Positions 7,729-18,200 of a stretch of DNA of 64,000 nt are shown here, piece after piece. Position numbers and translations under genes: made by a program. The DNA lies in NCBI GenBank assembly GCA_002482965.1, contig DLGZ01000053.1, positions 145,934-209,933 of the forward strand. Reading direction: 5' to 3'. Under the pieces are notes generated by a model. The model was given only the letters and a program-made list of their open reading frames with translations, ran no database searches and was not told the origin of the DNA. Origin of the DNA: Verrucomicrobiaceae bacterium UBA7681. Its GTDB lineage: Bacteria; Verrucomicrobiota; Verrucomicrobiia; Verrucomicrobiales; Verrucomicrobiaceae. Position 1 is the first letter of the stretch. Each line of letters starts with the position of its first letter.

Positions 7729-10682
7729 GGATGCGTGATGGCTTCGTCGAGGTTCAGTGCAGCGCGGCTCACGTCGGTCCAGAGGGCCTCACCTTCGACT
7801 TTTTTGTCGCGCTGCTTTTGCAGGAAGGCTTTGAGCATGGCCAGTTCGTCGGCTGCAGCAGGCCGTGTCGCGACGCGGCGGAAGATGTTTTGCAGGCGGT
7901 CATCATCGGACTGCGATTCGCCGATCACTTGCTTCGCCATCGCTTTCGCGGCTTCCATGAACATCTGGTCATTGAGCAGCGTCAGGGCTTGCAGCGGACT
8001 GTTGGAGACCTCCCGTTTGGCAAGGCAGGATTCGCCCGTGGGCGCGTCGAAGGTCGTGGCCATCGCAAACGGTGCGGTGCGTTTGGTAAAGGTGTAGAGG
8101 CTGCGGCGATAGTGATCTTCTCCCTCGCTCGTGAGCCACTCAAATTTGCCATAGGTTCCTTCGGAAGTGACGCTGACTGGCTGTGGTGGATACACACCCG
8201 GACCACCCATCTTCGGTGACAGCACACCAGCGGCTTTCAGCGCAGAATCACGAATGACTTCGGCATCAAGCCGGAAGCGTGCGCCACGTGCGAGCAGGAT
8301 GTTCTCAGGGTCTTTCTGCGCGTGCTCAGGCGTGATGCGGCTGCTTTGTTTGTAAGTGGCGCTCGTCACAATGAGGCGATGCAGTTTCTTCACAGACCAG
8401 CCCTGCTTCACAAAATCCACGGCAAGCCAGTCGAGCAGTTCGGGATGCGAAGGCGGATCACTCTGATAACCGAAGTCTTCGAGCGACTTCACGATACCGC
8501 GCCCAAAAAATGCCTGCCACTGGCGGTTCACCGTCACGCGTGCGGTGAGCGGATTTTCAGGGGCGAACAGCCACTTCGCAAAGGTGAGCCGGTTTGCAGG
8601 CGCGTCCTTGGGCAACGCAGGCAGGAACGCGGGCACACCGGGTGACACCTCCTCCTTCGGCTGCAGGAATTCGCCGCGATGATAGCGATGCGTGATGCGC
8701 GGATTGTTCGCAGGACGTTCATCCATCACCAGAGTGGCCTGACCGCGCGGCGGCGTCTTGCGGGCGATAAGCAAGGGTTTGGCGGCCTTCTCCATTTCAG
8801 GGGCGTGCTCAAGAAAGCTCTGCAGCAACATGGCCCGTTTCGATTTATCACCAATGGCGAGCGCCGCCTCGACTTGCGCCGGAAGCCCTGTCGCTTCAGC
8901 ATGATCGCTGGTGGTCACCGAAATCCGGAAGTGCCCGAGCGGGCAGGCAAAGTGCTTTTCAAACAGCATCTTCAGGTCAAAGCCGTTCGTGAGATCGACC
9001 GGCTGATCAAAATGAAACACCGCTGCATGCTGCACACCATACCCTCCCAGGACCTGCCAGCCGCTGGACATTTCGCCATCCAGCGTGGCGCTGGCGTTGT
9101 TCTTTTTCTTTGGCTTCGCAGCCGCTTTGGCTTTCGCCTTGGGAGCGCTGGCGTCGCTGATGCGATCTTCCTCGTTGTCATTGGTGTCCTCAGCCCGGGC
9201 GATCTTGACGCGCTGACCGTTTTGCGAAGCCTGCAGTTCGCTGATGAAGAAGCCGCCGAGTGGCCCCTCATAGTTGGTGAGTCCGGGGCCGTCATTCGGC
9301 AGGCTGGGATGTGAGGTGACTTCAATGCGCAGGGCACGCACGCCCTTGATCGGCGCCTTAAAGCTCAGGTCATAGACATCACTCTTCGTGATGTCGCCGC
9401 TGCCGAGGATGAAGCCATCCGCCTGCTGCTCCAAATGTGGCATGGTGGTCTTCATTCCCGTGGGGCGAATGACCTCCCATTTCGAAGCCCGATGTGATTC
9501 GCCTTCGATCCATCCCGCAAAGCGACTTTCCATGGCTGCCGTGCCGCCGGGAAATTTCGCGGGCAGTTCAGCCTCCAGTTTGGCGATCTTCTCTGTCTGG
9601 GCCTTCTGCTGGGCTTCAATCTCAGGCGTGGGAATGAAGTAGGTGGGTTCGCTGGCGTTGTTGAGCAAAGCCAGCGTGCGGTAGTAATCGGTGTGAAGAA
9701 TGGGATCGTACTTGTGCGTGTGGCACTGACAGCAGTTCATGGTCAGGCCCATCCACGTCGTTCCAGTGACGCCCACGCGGTCCACCATGGCATAGAAGCG
9801 GTACTCGTTGGGATCAATGCCCCCTTCCTCATTCAGCATCGTGTTGCGATGAAACCCGGTGGCGATGAGGTCTTCCGGCGTCGGCTTGGGCAGCATGTCA
9901 CCGGCGAGCTGCTTGATGCTGAACTGATCAAAAGGCATGTCGGCATTCAGCGCACGCACGACCCAGTCACGGTAGGGCCAGATCTGGCGCGGGCGGTCTT
10001 TCTCAAATCCGTTTGTGTCCGCATAGCGCGCGAGATCCAGCCAGCGCCGCGCCCAGCGCTCGCCATACTGCTTGGAGGCGAGCAAGGAGTCCACGAGCTT
10101 GTCATAGGCATCGTTCGACTTGTCATTCACAAACGCATCCGCCTCAGCCGGTGTGGGCGGCAGGCCGATGAGGTCGAGATAAACGCGGCGAACAAGTGTG
10201 TAGCGATCCGCTTCGGGCGAGGGCTGCAATCCTTCCTGCTTCAAACGATCTTGGATGAAGGCGTCGATGGGATGAATGCCGACCTTGGGCAGCGGTGCCT
10301 GCTTCGGCGGCACATAGGCCCAATGCGCCTCATACGGCGCCCCTTCCGCGATCCATGCCTTCAGAATATTCTTCGCACTCTCCGGCAGAAAGGACTTCGT
10401 ATGCGGCGGCGGCATCACCTCATCTTCATCGGTCGAAAAGACGCGCTTGATCACCTCGCTGGCATCCGGCTTGCCCGGTACGACGGCGAGTTCACCGGAC
10501 TTGCCCTGGCCAATGGCCGAATCACGCAGATCCAGCCGCAGCTTGCCTTTGCGCCCGTGGTCGTCCATGCCGTGGCATTTGAAACAATGCTGCGCGAGCA
10601 CAGGCCGCACGTCACGGTTGAAATCGACGGCGAATCCAGCGGCGGGCAGGGCAAGGCAGAAAATGAGAGCGTGGCGTATCAT
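7725..10682 (-). CDS. Planctomycete-type cytochrome (PSCyt1-DUF1549-DUF1553)
   Basis: From the ATG at 10682 the protein has 985 residues: a signal peptide to about residue 18, then a class I c-type haem motif CFKCH at 33-37 within the PSCyt1 domain (DFNRDVRP...), with the MPPP segment that often carries the distal Met. DUF1549 follows (RRVYLDLIGLPPTP, RWARRWLDLARYADT), then a central variable region with a Lys/Ala-rich insert near 9100, and C-terminal DUF1553 (NRQWQAFFGRGIV, LFAPENPLTARVTVN). The family is secreted and probably redox-active; its substrate is unknown. An upstream TTG/ATG extension to 10727 would bury the signal peptide, so 10682 is preferred. It opens the five-gene minus operon that ends with pdxA. 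Confidence 0.92.
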   Translation of the reverse strand: MIRHALIFCLALPAAGFAVDFNRDVRPVLAQHCFKCHGMDDHGRKGKLRLDLRDSAIGQGKSGELAVVPGKPDASEVIKRVFSTDEDEVMPPPHTKSFLPESAKNILKAWIAEGAPYEAHWAYVPPKQAPLPKVGIHPIDAFIQDRLKQEGLQPSPEADRYTLVRRVYLDLIGLPPTPAEADAFVNDKSNDAYDKLVDSLLASKQYGERWARRWLDLARYADTNGFEKDRPRQIWPYRDWVVRALNADMPFDQFSIKQLAGDMLPKPTPEDLIATGFHRNTMLNEEGGIDPNEYRFYAMVDRVGVTGTTWMGLTMNCCQCHTHKYDPILHTDYYRTLALLNNASEPTYFIPTPEIEAQQKAQTEKIAKLEAELPAKFPGGTAAMESRFAGWIEGESHRASKWEVIRPTGMKTTMPHLEQQADGFILGSGDITKSDVYDLSFKAPIKGVRALRIEVTSHPSLPNDGPGLTNYEGPLGGFFISELQASQNGQRVKIARAEDTNDNEEDRISDASAPKAKAKAAAKPKKKNNASATLDGEMSSGWQVLGGYGVQHAAVFHFDQPVDLTNGFDLKMLFEKHFACPLGHFRISVTTSDHAEATGLPAQVEAALAIGDKSKRAMLLQSFLEHAPEMEKAAKPLLIARKTPPRGQATLVMDERPANNPRITHRYHRGEFLQPKEEVSPGVPAFLPALPKDAPANRLTFAKWLFAPENPLTARVTVNRQWQAFFGRGIVKSLEDFGYQSDPPSHPELLDWLAVDFVKQGWSVKKLHRLIVTSATYKQSSRITPEHAQKDPENILLARGARFRLDAEVIRDSALKAAGVLSPKMGGPGVYPPQPVSVTSEGTYGKFEWLTSEGEDHYRRSLYTFTKRTAPFAMATTFDAPTGESCLAKREVSNSPLQALTLLNDQMFMEAAKAMAKQVIGESQSDDDRLQNIFRRVATRPAAADELAMLKAFLQKQRDKKVEGEALWTDVSRAALNLDEAITHP

Positions 10683-10768
10683 TGCGGTAGTTTGAAAACG
10701 CCGTGAGATGGCATTTTCTGACCACAAGACACGCCACGAGCAGGATCAGCCAACAGAAAGGTCCTTCC

Positions 10769-13700
10769 CTACTTTTCGGTCACCTTGATCTCCACAGGCG
10801 ATTTCGTTTCCTTGTCTTCAATGGTGAAGTTGGCGGATCCTGAGCGCGGGTGCTTGGTTTTCGGATCGAACCAGTATACCTGGCAGTAGGTCTTGCCTGG
10901 AGGCCGGTTCTCCAAAATGACCTGACCTTGATCATCCGCCACAGTTTGCCTGGCAGTCCACGTTTGTTTTTTGAACTGCTCATACTTCTCGGCGTCTTCC
11001 GAATACATGTGGATCCGGCCAAACGACATCATGTTGAGCCCGGGCCATTCCAAATGAACGGCGGCTCCAGCGGCGGGGCTTCCATCCGGCAAAAGAATGC
11101 GCACGGTTCTGGCAGAACAAGGGCTGGTTCTGAGGGTGGTGCTCACCTTTCCAGTCGAGTTGGCGATGTTGACGAGAGTGGAACTCTCAATACTCAGAGG
11201 ACCACGGGTGATCCAGCCCTTGCCGAGACCCGAAAGGCTCAGACTTCCACGCGGCATACCCGTAAAGTGGAAGCGGCCATCGCGTCCCACCGGAGCCCAG
11301 ACAATCCAAGGGACACTCGGTGGATAACCTTTCGCAATCTGGTTCATTTCTCCTTCGGATTTCACATAGACTCGAGCCACCACACCGCCAGTGCCTTCAT
11401 CGTTCGCCGGCAGTCCTTCGATTTTTCCCTCGATCTCCACTCCTGGCATGAATGTAGGCGCCGCTTTGACTTCCTCGCTGTGATCCTTGCCCACGCCGAT
11501 GGCGTTGGAGAAGAGTACTTTGCCCTCCGCAGTCGTGCCTTGCAGCATGAAGTAATTACCATGCTCAAGTGCCAGCCGTGTCTTCAGCATTCCATCCAGT
11601 AGGAGTTGATTCTCCTCGATCATCCCGACATTGCTGCTGGCTGACCATTTGATGATTGGGTTTGAGACCGTGATATTGACCGGTGTCTCAGGATAAACCC
11701 GGACCTCGGCCTTTCTGCCATCCATCAGCTCGACCTTGCGCGACTTGGACCCATCCCGCGCGATGCCGATGACCAGCACCCCCGAGGCGGTGCGCCCTGG
11801 GACAGGCGTGCGCGGAAACATCAGCGTGGCTTTGCCATTTTCATCACTGATTGCCACCACCGCTTGAAGCAATGCCTTATCAAGGCCCATGGGAGAGTGA
11901 GCATGATCAACCAGATCGAGGACCTCGATCTTCACCCGAGGTACAGGCTTTTTATCGACATCCAGCGTGGTAATATCGATTTTCCCCTTGGAACCTTCAA
12001 CGAAGACCGCTGGCTCTGACGCAGCAGGGGGATTTTCCGCTCGGGGCTTGGGAGTGAGCTCCTCCTTCTCAAAGATGAAGTCCTGAAGGCGCAATGGTGT
12101 GGCAGGGGCGCCCGCCTCGATCTGAAAACGCATCCATCTTCCTGCGTCTCGCGCCAGTTCCATGCCGGGCGTTCTGGGTGTGATCATGGCACTGATTTCA
12201 TAGTTCCCAGGCACCAGCGGCTCAGTGATGAAGCGTCCATCCTGGTCCGCCTGCGGCGCTACGGGCACGCCTGCTCCGTTGGAAGTAATGTAGAGATGGA
12301 TGAAGTATTTGTCGCTGCGCAGCCCAAATCCTTCTGGCACCACGATCCGGCCTTGGACACCCCGCACCGTTCCCACCTGGCTTCGGATCAGGCTGGCACC
12401 CAGAGTCATCTCCCGGGTATTCTGCGGCCCGTCCCCCACAGTAACCTGCGTCATCGTCAGATATTCCTGCTTGATCTTGACTCCGTCGATCGTGACTCCG
12501 CTAAAGCTCGCTCCAGGCAGCAGATGGCTGATCTTGTAGGCACCGTTTTTGTCCGTGGTGACCTTGATCTGGTGAGTGATCTTGAGTGTTTCAGGCCGGG
12601 ACAAAAGATCCGGGTCTCCTTTGGCATGGATGAGCACCGTCGCTTCAGCCAAAGGGCTTCCATCATTGCGGATCATGCGTCCGCTCATGGATGCCCAGCG
12701 CTCCAGTTTGAAGACAACTCCCGGCTTCAGGTCTTGCGCACGCATCCGCGCAAAGCCTGCCAGGGGATGCATCGCCACCACCCACAGCTTGTCCTTCAGC
12801 AGGGGTTCCACCTCAGGCACCCTCACAGCACCGTCCTTTCCCGAGTAGTCCAGGCTGATGAAAAAGCTGCCCTGAGTCATCTTCACCCGGTCGCCTGAAC
12901 GCATCATTTCCAGTGTGATCGGTTTGAAACTCTCATCGAACCTCACCCCATCCTCCACCACCCAGACCATGGCATCTTTGACCGCTTCGCCTTCGAAATT
13001 AACGACCCTGCCGGGAATGCGCTCCACAGGCTCCAAGGCTGCATCAAAGGTCGCATCAAGTTCCTTGACCTTCATGACCTTGGACTGAACGGCCATATCA
13101 GGAGCCCATACGCGAACGATGATTTCATTCACCTCAGGCACCTTCACCTTCAGGCGGTACTCCCCCGCTTCATTGGTATGCGTGAAAGGATGCTTCCACT
13201 CAAACCGGCTGATGAAAGTAACCTTGTTTTCGAGGCCAAAAAAGACGCGTGCGTCTTTGATGGGCCGGCCATCGCGCTTGTCCGTGATTTTACCCACGAT
13301 CCAGGATATTTTGGGCATTACTAGACGCTGCTCCTTGCTTTCGCTGATGCCTTTGAAGATGATTATATTCGAGTCAGAATAATCACCGTGCTGGGCGCGC
13401 AGATTCAAGGAAGCTGCCTTGGGAACCTCTTCAAAACGGAACCGTCCGTCCTCGCCCGTGTGCTTCTCTTGAGTGTTCGATCCGCTGAACATGTTGATGG
13501 ACAACCGAACCTTCGCATCCTTCACCGCCGTGCCTTTTTCATCCACCACGATGCCAGTCACGAGGGTCGTCGCCGAGTCATCAGCCGCTTTCGCCGACTC
13601 CTTCGTCAGTGTCTTCTTCGCTTCTTCCGCAGGAGAACGGGTCAAACCAATGACCGCCAGCGCGATGAAAGCACCCATGCCGATCACCCACCGTGTCTGC

Positions 13701-14710
13701 CTGCCTCGTGCGATGTCCATGAGCCCCTCGATGCGGCGGCGCAGATCCTTTTTGTTGGCCGAGATGCCAAGCAGTGCGGCGGAAGCGAAACCCACCAGCC
13801 AGCCAGCCGCTGCATGATTGGCAAAACCAAGCAGCACCGCGCCGAAACGGTGCGCCTCCGTGGCATCCGTGCAGCGCAGCGCATGGGCGTCCGCCGCCAT
13901 TTCGGCTTCAGCGCGCAGACGCCGTGCTGCCATCCAGACAATCGGGTTGAACCAGTGCAGTGCGATCACGCAGGACGAAAGGATCTGCGCCCACAAGTCA
14001 TGCCTTTTGAGATGCGCAAGTTCATGCAGCAGGATGAGCTTTAAAGCAGCGGCATCCTTCCCCGCCGCGACTTGCTTTGGCAGCAGGATCACCGGGCGCA
14101 GGATGCCGAAAAGGGATGGCGCGCGAACGGCATCCGTCACCAGCAGTCTTGGTATGTTCCGAACATGAGCCAGACGGCAGGCTTCGTCTAAAATGGTGCT
14201 GACCTCGCGAAAGGCCTCGCTGGCATCTTTGCGAATTCGACGCTGCAACCGTAGATGAAGCACGACCATCACGCTGATAACGGCGGCGGCACCGCAGAGC
14301 CATAGGAATGACAGTTTCTGCTTCACAGACCAGGAAGAAACCACGGCTGCTGACGCTGGCGGCTGAACCACGGGTCCTACGACGCTTGTCATTTCTACCG
14401 GCGGATGCACCTCACTTATGGAAAACACTTCGGTGGGAGCTTCCACTGCGTGAACCTCCGCCACGGGTACTGGGTCCTGCATGACGGGAACATCGGCCAG
14501 GCCATCAAGTGAGAAGGAAAAATTGCCGAGGTCCGGCACCATGAAGCGCAGAAACACCAGCAGCCACAATCCATGCCGCCAGGCGGGTGAAAGGTGCCGG
14601 TGCACCAGCATGAGCACCAGTGCGACGGCCAGCGCGAGCAAGGTGCCTTTCCACGACAAGACTACCAGTGTCTGCAGGCACAACTCAATGGATTCGATCG
14701 GTGTGTTCAT
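10769..14710 (-). CDS. BlaR1-like M56 metallopeptidase sensor with long C-terminal regulatory-domain repeats
   Basis: This 1313-residue membrane protein is more than twice the usual BlaR1/MecR1 length. The N-terminal ~350 residues form the M56 peptidase: several membrane segments (around residues 13-55, 135-155, 235-255 and 300-355), the zinc motif HELAH at 229-233 and the downstream EAEMAAD carrying the third ligand. In BlaR1 this cytosol-facing protease triggers cleavage of the BlaI repressor. The penicillin-binding sensor is absent here. Residues ~380-1310 are instead a chain of Ig-like carboxypeptidase-regulatory domains, seen as recurring GxVxDxxGxPxxxAxVxL strands followed by T-x-x-D-G-x-F/Y-x-F/L turns. 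The ligand is probably something other than a beta-lactam. Start lies six bases after the BlaI-like gene stop. Confidence 0.88.
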   Translation of the reverse strand: MNTPIESIELCLQTLVVLSWKGTLLALAVALVLMLVHRHLSPAWRHGLWLLVFLRFMVPDLGNFSFSLDGLADVPVMQDPVPVAEVHAVEAPTEVFSISEVHPPVEMTSVVGPVVQPPASAAVVSSWSVKQKLSFLWLCGAAAVISVMVVLHLRLQRRIRKDASEAFREVSTILDEACRLAHVRNIPRLLVTDAVRAPSLFGILRPVILLPKQVAAGKDAAALKLILLHELAHLKRHDLWAQILSSCVIALHWFNPIVWMAARRLRAEAEMAADAHALRCTDATEAHRFGAVLLGFANHAAAGWLVGFASAALLGISANKKDLRRRIEGLMDIARGRQTRWVIGMGAFIALAVIGLTRSPAEEAKKTLTKESAKAADDSATTLVTGIVVDEKGTAVKDAKVRLSINMFSGSNTQEKHTGEDGRFRFEEVPKAASLNLRAQHGDYSDSNIIIFKGISESKEQRLVMPKISWIVGKITDKRDGRPIKDARVFFGLENKVTFISRFEWKHPFTHTNEAGEYRLKVKVPEVNEIIVRVWAPDMAVQSKVMKVKELDATFDAALEPVERIPGRVVNFEGEAVKDAMVWVVEDGVRFDESFKPITLEMMRSGDRVKMTQGSFFISLDYSGKDGAVRVPEVEPLLKDKLWVVAMHPLAGFARMRAQDLKPGVVFKLERWASMSGRMIRNDGSPLAEATVLIHAKGDPDLLSRPETLKITHQIKVTTDKNGAYKISHLLPGASFSGVTIDGVKIKQEYLTMTQVTVGDGPQNTREMTLGASLIRSQVGTVRGVQGRIVVPEGFGLRSDKYFIHLYITSNGAGVPVAPQADQDGRFITEPLVPGNYEISAMITPRTPGMELARDAGRWMRFQIEAGAPATPLRLQDFIFEKEELTPKPRAENPPAASEPAVFVEGSKGKIDITTLDVDKKPVPRVKIEVLDLVDHAHSPMGLDKALLQAVVAISDENGKATLMFPRTPVPGRTASGVLVIGIARDGSKSRKVELMDGRKAEVRVYPETPVNITVSNPIIKWSASSNVGMIEENQLLLDGMLKTRLALEHGNYFMLQGTTAEGKVLFSNAIGVGKDHSEEVKAAPTFMPGVEIEGKIEGLPANDEGTGGVVARVYVKSEGEMNQIAKGYPPSVPWIVWAPVGRDGRFHFTGMPRGSLSLSGLGKGWITRGPLSIESSTLVNIANSTGKVSTTLRTSPCSARTVRILLPDGSPAAGAAVHLEWPGLNMMSFGRIHMYSEDAEKYEQFKKQTWTARQTVADDQGQVILENRPPGKTYCQVYWFDPKTKHPRSGSANFTIEDKETKSPVEIKVTEK

Positions 14711-14716
14711 AGAATT

Positions 14717-15133
14717 TTAGGTATTGGGTTTGATCTGGTCCAGCAGCGCCTTGAGTTCAGAGATGTCCTTTTTCGTCAGTGAATGATGCTCAGCGACATG
14801 TGCGACCAGCGGCTGCAGCGCGCCGCCAAACATGCGGTCCAGAAAGCTCCGTGTCTCCTCAGCAACACAGGCAGAACGCTCCACGGCAGGAGTGTAGAGA
14901 AAGCGGTTCCCTTGCGGTTTCGTGGCCAGCGCCCCCTTGGCCGTGAGTCTCGCGAGCAGCGTCACCACCGTCGCCCGTTTCCACCCCCTGCCTTCCTCCA
15001 GCAGGGACACGATTTCCTGAGAGGTGCGTGGCGACTTCTCCCAGAGAAGTTCCATGATGTCCCACTCAGCTTCGGTGATCGCCACCGACTCCTGCGCACG
15101 TGGCGCTGTTTTTTGAACAGGTTTTTTGCTCAT
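14717..15133 (-). CDS. BlaI/MecI/CopY-family transcriptional repressor
   Basis: From ATG 15133 the protein has 138 residues. The N-terminal winged helix (EAEWDIMELLWEKSPRT, then GWKRATVVTLLARLTAKG) and the C-terminal dimerisation helices (FLDRMFGGALQPL, then KDISELKALLDQ) follow the BlaI pattern. Such repressors bind TACA-x2-TGTA palindromes and are inactivated by proteolysis dependent on the partner M56 protein, which is encoded immediately downstream. A TTG 18 bases further upstream would give six extra residues translated from within operator 1, so I prefer the ATG. The two operators just upstream imply autoregulation of this two-gene operon. Confidence 0.93.
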   Translation of the reverse strand: MSKKPVQKTAPRAQESVAITEAEWDIMELLWEKSPRTSQEIVSLLEEGRGWKRATVVTLLARLTAKGALATKPQGNRFLYTPAVERSACVAEETRSFLDRMFGGALQPLVAHVAEHHSLTKKDISELKALLDQIKPNT

Positions 15134-15135
15134 GT

Positions 15136-15168
15136 TTACAATTGTAAGCAATTACGCCTACAATTGTA
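15136..15168 (-). promoter_or_regulatory. Twin BlaI-type operators upstream of the repressor gene
   Basis: Two copies of the palindrome TACAATTGTA lie at 15137-15146 and 15159-15168. Their centres are 22 bp apart, two helical turns, as expected for cooperative binding on one DNA face. Copy 1 extends to a perfect 12-bp TTACAATTGTAA and stops only a few bases before the ATG at 15133, occupying the position of any Shine-Dalgarno. TACAAT inside each copy could serve as a -10 hexamer. The motif matches the known TACA/TGTA recognition of BlaI, MecI and CopY repressors. Confidence 0.88.
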
Positions 15169-15229
15169 AACAATTATTTTTTACCAGCCGCTTGAACCGA
15201 GAGCACACGCTGTGGCCTCCGGCCAAGAA

Positions 15230-18200
15230 TCAAAGAGCCTGCCTGCGGCGGCGGAGCACCAGGCTCGCCAAGCCAAGCAGGAGCAGCAGCGCACGGGATG
15301 GCTCAGGAACGATCACCACGATGCCATAGTTGGCAAAAAGGCCGGTGTCATAAAGCAGCCCCGAAAGATTGAGGTCCGGCAGGTTCAAGTCTCCCAGCAG
15401 GCCACCATTGCGGAACTCGCCGCCGACGCTGTAGTCGTTGGGGAGGAGGGTGGTCCAGTCGAGCAGGTTAAACACATCGCCAAACTCAGGCTGGTAGTCG
15501 GTGCCGCTGTTGTTGGAGAAGCTGATGATCCCGCCGCTGTGAAGTGTTAACGAACCCGTGACCGTCACACGGTCATGGTTGCCTCCTTTCTGGGAGTCAA
15601 AGAATGTCGCCTGACTGTCGAGATAGCTCGAAAAATCACCCGCAGCCAGATGCGCGGAGAAGTTGCCCGCATCATTGTAGTCCGCCCCGTTGGTGGCTCC
15701 CATCTGGAGAGTCAGACGAACTGCTCCTGAACTGTCACCGGCGAGCTCAAGGTTGCCATTCACCGTCAGCATACCAATGCCGTCGCCTGCGGTGCCGATG
15801 GCAGAAGGATCCGAGGACATGCCCGGGCGCAACACGCCGGCACCGCCGTCTGTTCCGATGATCAGACTACCAGTCCCTGTTATCACCGTGCCGGAACCGC
15901 TCACGGGACCGTCGAAGGTGAAGTCTTCCGTATTCGATGCCGAGAAATCAAAGGATGCCCCCGAGGCGACCTCGATCCAGCTTGTGGCACTAATGTCCGC
16001 ATCTCCTGCAACCGCCAGCGTCCCAGCCGAGACAGTCGTCTTGCCGGTGTAGGTGGTGGCGGCGTTGGTCAGCGTCACGGTGCCCGCCCCTTCCTTGTTC
16101 ACGCTGAGCACGTCGCCGGGCTGTGCTGCGGTGATCGCCCCGGAGATAAGCACACCGCCGCCTGCGTCATTCGATGCGGAGGTGAGCGTCAGTTCACGGA
16201 TGTTGTCCACGCCTGGCAGCGTGCTGTGCTGCAATGTAATGGCCCCCAGAAACTCCGTGGTGCCCGTGGTGAACGTGCCGCCGATGACCGTGGCACCGGT
16301 GCCGTTCGTGTCATTGATGTCGATGTCCGTGTTGATGCTCAAACCAGAAGCACCGGCCACCAGGCCCACATCCGAATTCGCCTGATCCACCAGCCAGTAA
16401 ACGGGATCTGTGCCGTCTCCATTCACCACCGTGACATCCGCCGAAGCCATGAAGTACAGTCCGCCGGCATGAGTGCTGCCAGAAGTGACGCCGATGCTGC
16501 TGCCGTAAAGCATTTCAGTGGTTTCATCAAAGTCGGACGTGCGCACCAGATTCATGTGGCTGCCCGTGGGGTCAAGGCTGACCACTTGGTACACCCCGTT
16601 GCGTTCTGGATCATCTCCCTCGTCCTTGACCAGGATGCGTTTGCCGATGTCCGCCGTGGTGATCGTCACGCCATCCACCAATGTCGAAACACTCAGGAAG
16701 GCACCGTTGCCCGCACCGCCTGCGCCATTGCTGGAACTGTCAAAGCTGCCGCCTGCCGCAGGCGTGATGAGGGAGCGCGTGGTGGCCACATAGGCGTCCG
16801 CGGCCAGTTCCCGGCGCGTGTCGCCGAGTTCCACCACCGTGGTCGAGAGCGCCCCGCTGTTGAAGACGCTCAGCGTGCCATGCCGGACCACCGTGCCGCC
16901 GTCGATGGCCGCACCCGCCGCCCAGGTGCCTCCCGAGTTGTATGTGTTCGCCTTATGAAACTCCACGGTGCCGCTGCCGGTCTTGATCAGCGATGTGACA
17001 CCGTAGCTGCCATCCACAATGGCATCGCCAAACTGGAAGGTCGATGCGCCATCAGCCTCGAAGAAGACGTTCGTGGAGATATCCTGATAGAGCGACACCG
17101 TGCCACCCGTGCCAAACCCATAAGTTCCCGCGGTGGCGCGCGTGCCGATCACGGTGATGCCTTCGTCATTGCCGTCGAAGTTGTTCATGAGCACCGGGTT
17201 GACCACCGCCGTGGCGGTGCCATCGAGCAGCAGTTCCAGCCGAGCGTCCACCGGACTTCCCCCGACAAAGGGGATGCCACCGAGATTGATGTAGTTGGAG
17301 GCATCGCCAAAGGCCGTATTGCTGCCGCCGATCAGAGTTCCCTGATACACGGCCAGATTATACTGCCCAGCGACAAAGGTGTTGTTGCCGGACAGGCGCT
17401 GCGAGCCGTAGCCGACCTTGTAAAAGAACCCGCCTGAACCGGGAGCGCCCAGGTGATCCACCGTTTGAATGACACCGGCGAAATCAGCATCCGTGCTGTT
17501 GTCACCACCGATCCTGAGAATGGAGTTCTCCATGTTCAGCAGCGCACCATCCCCCCCTGACAGGGAGCCGATCGTGACATCGAATCCGAGACGCGCTTCA
17601 TCCCAGTAGGTGCTCAGCTTGGCACCGCTGCTCACGATGAAACGTGAATAGGACGAGAAGGAGTTGTTCGATCCGGCAAACAGGGTGCCCGCTTCCACCG
17701 TGGTGGTGCCAGTGTAGCTGCTGAAGTCATCCACGGCGACGCCGCCTGTGCTGGCACCGAAGACGGTTTCACCGGCACCGGATTTCACCACGTTCAGCAC
17801 ACCTTGATTGTCCAGGGTCTCCCCAAAGGCCAGACCATCGGCCATTCCCACACCGACATCCTGAAAGTTCAGGCCGGTATGGGTCCCATCTGCGGAAAAG
17901 GTGACCGTCACATCGGTCAATGCCGCGTTTTCAATCTTCGCGGTGGGTGCCAGGCCCGCCCCACCAACAAAGAGGAAATTTTGAGTGAAGGTCTTGTCGA
18001 TGCCCGCCAGCTGGAGATGACCTTGCGAGGCAAACTTCACCAGATTGTCATTCAGCGCATACACATTTCCCAGACGGACGATGGCGATCCGGTCCGCGTC
18101 ATCCGCACCATTCGTGGCGCTGTTGTTGGTGATGAGCAGGTCCCCGGTCCAGCCGCGGTTGTCGCCGTTCAAGCCAAAGACGGCGTTGATCACGAAGTCA

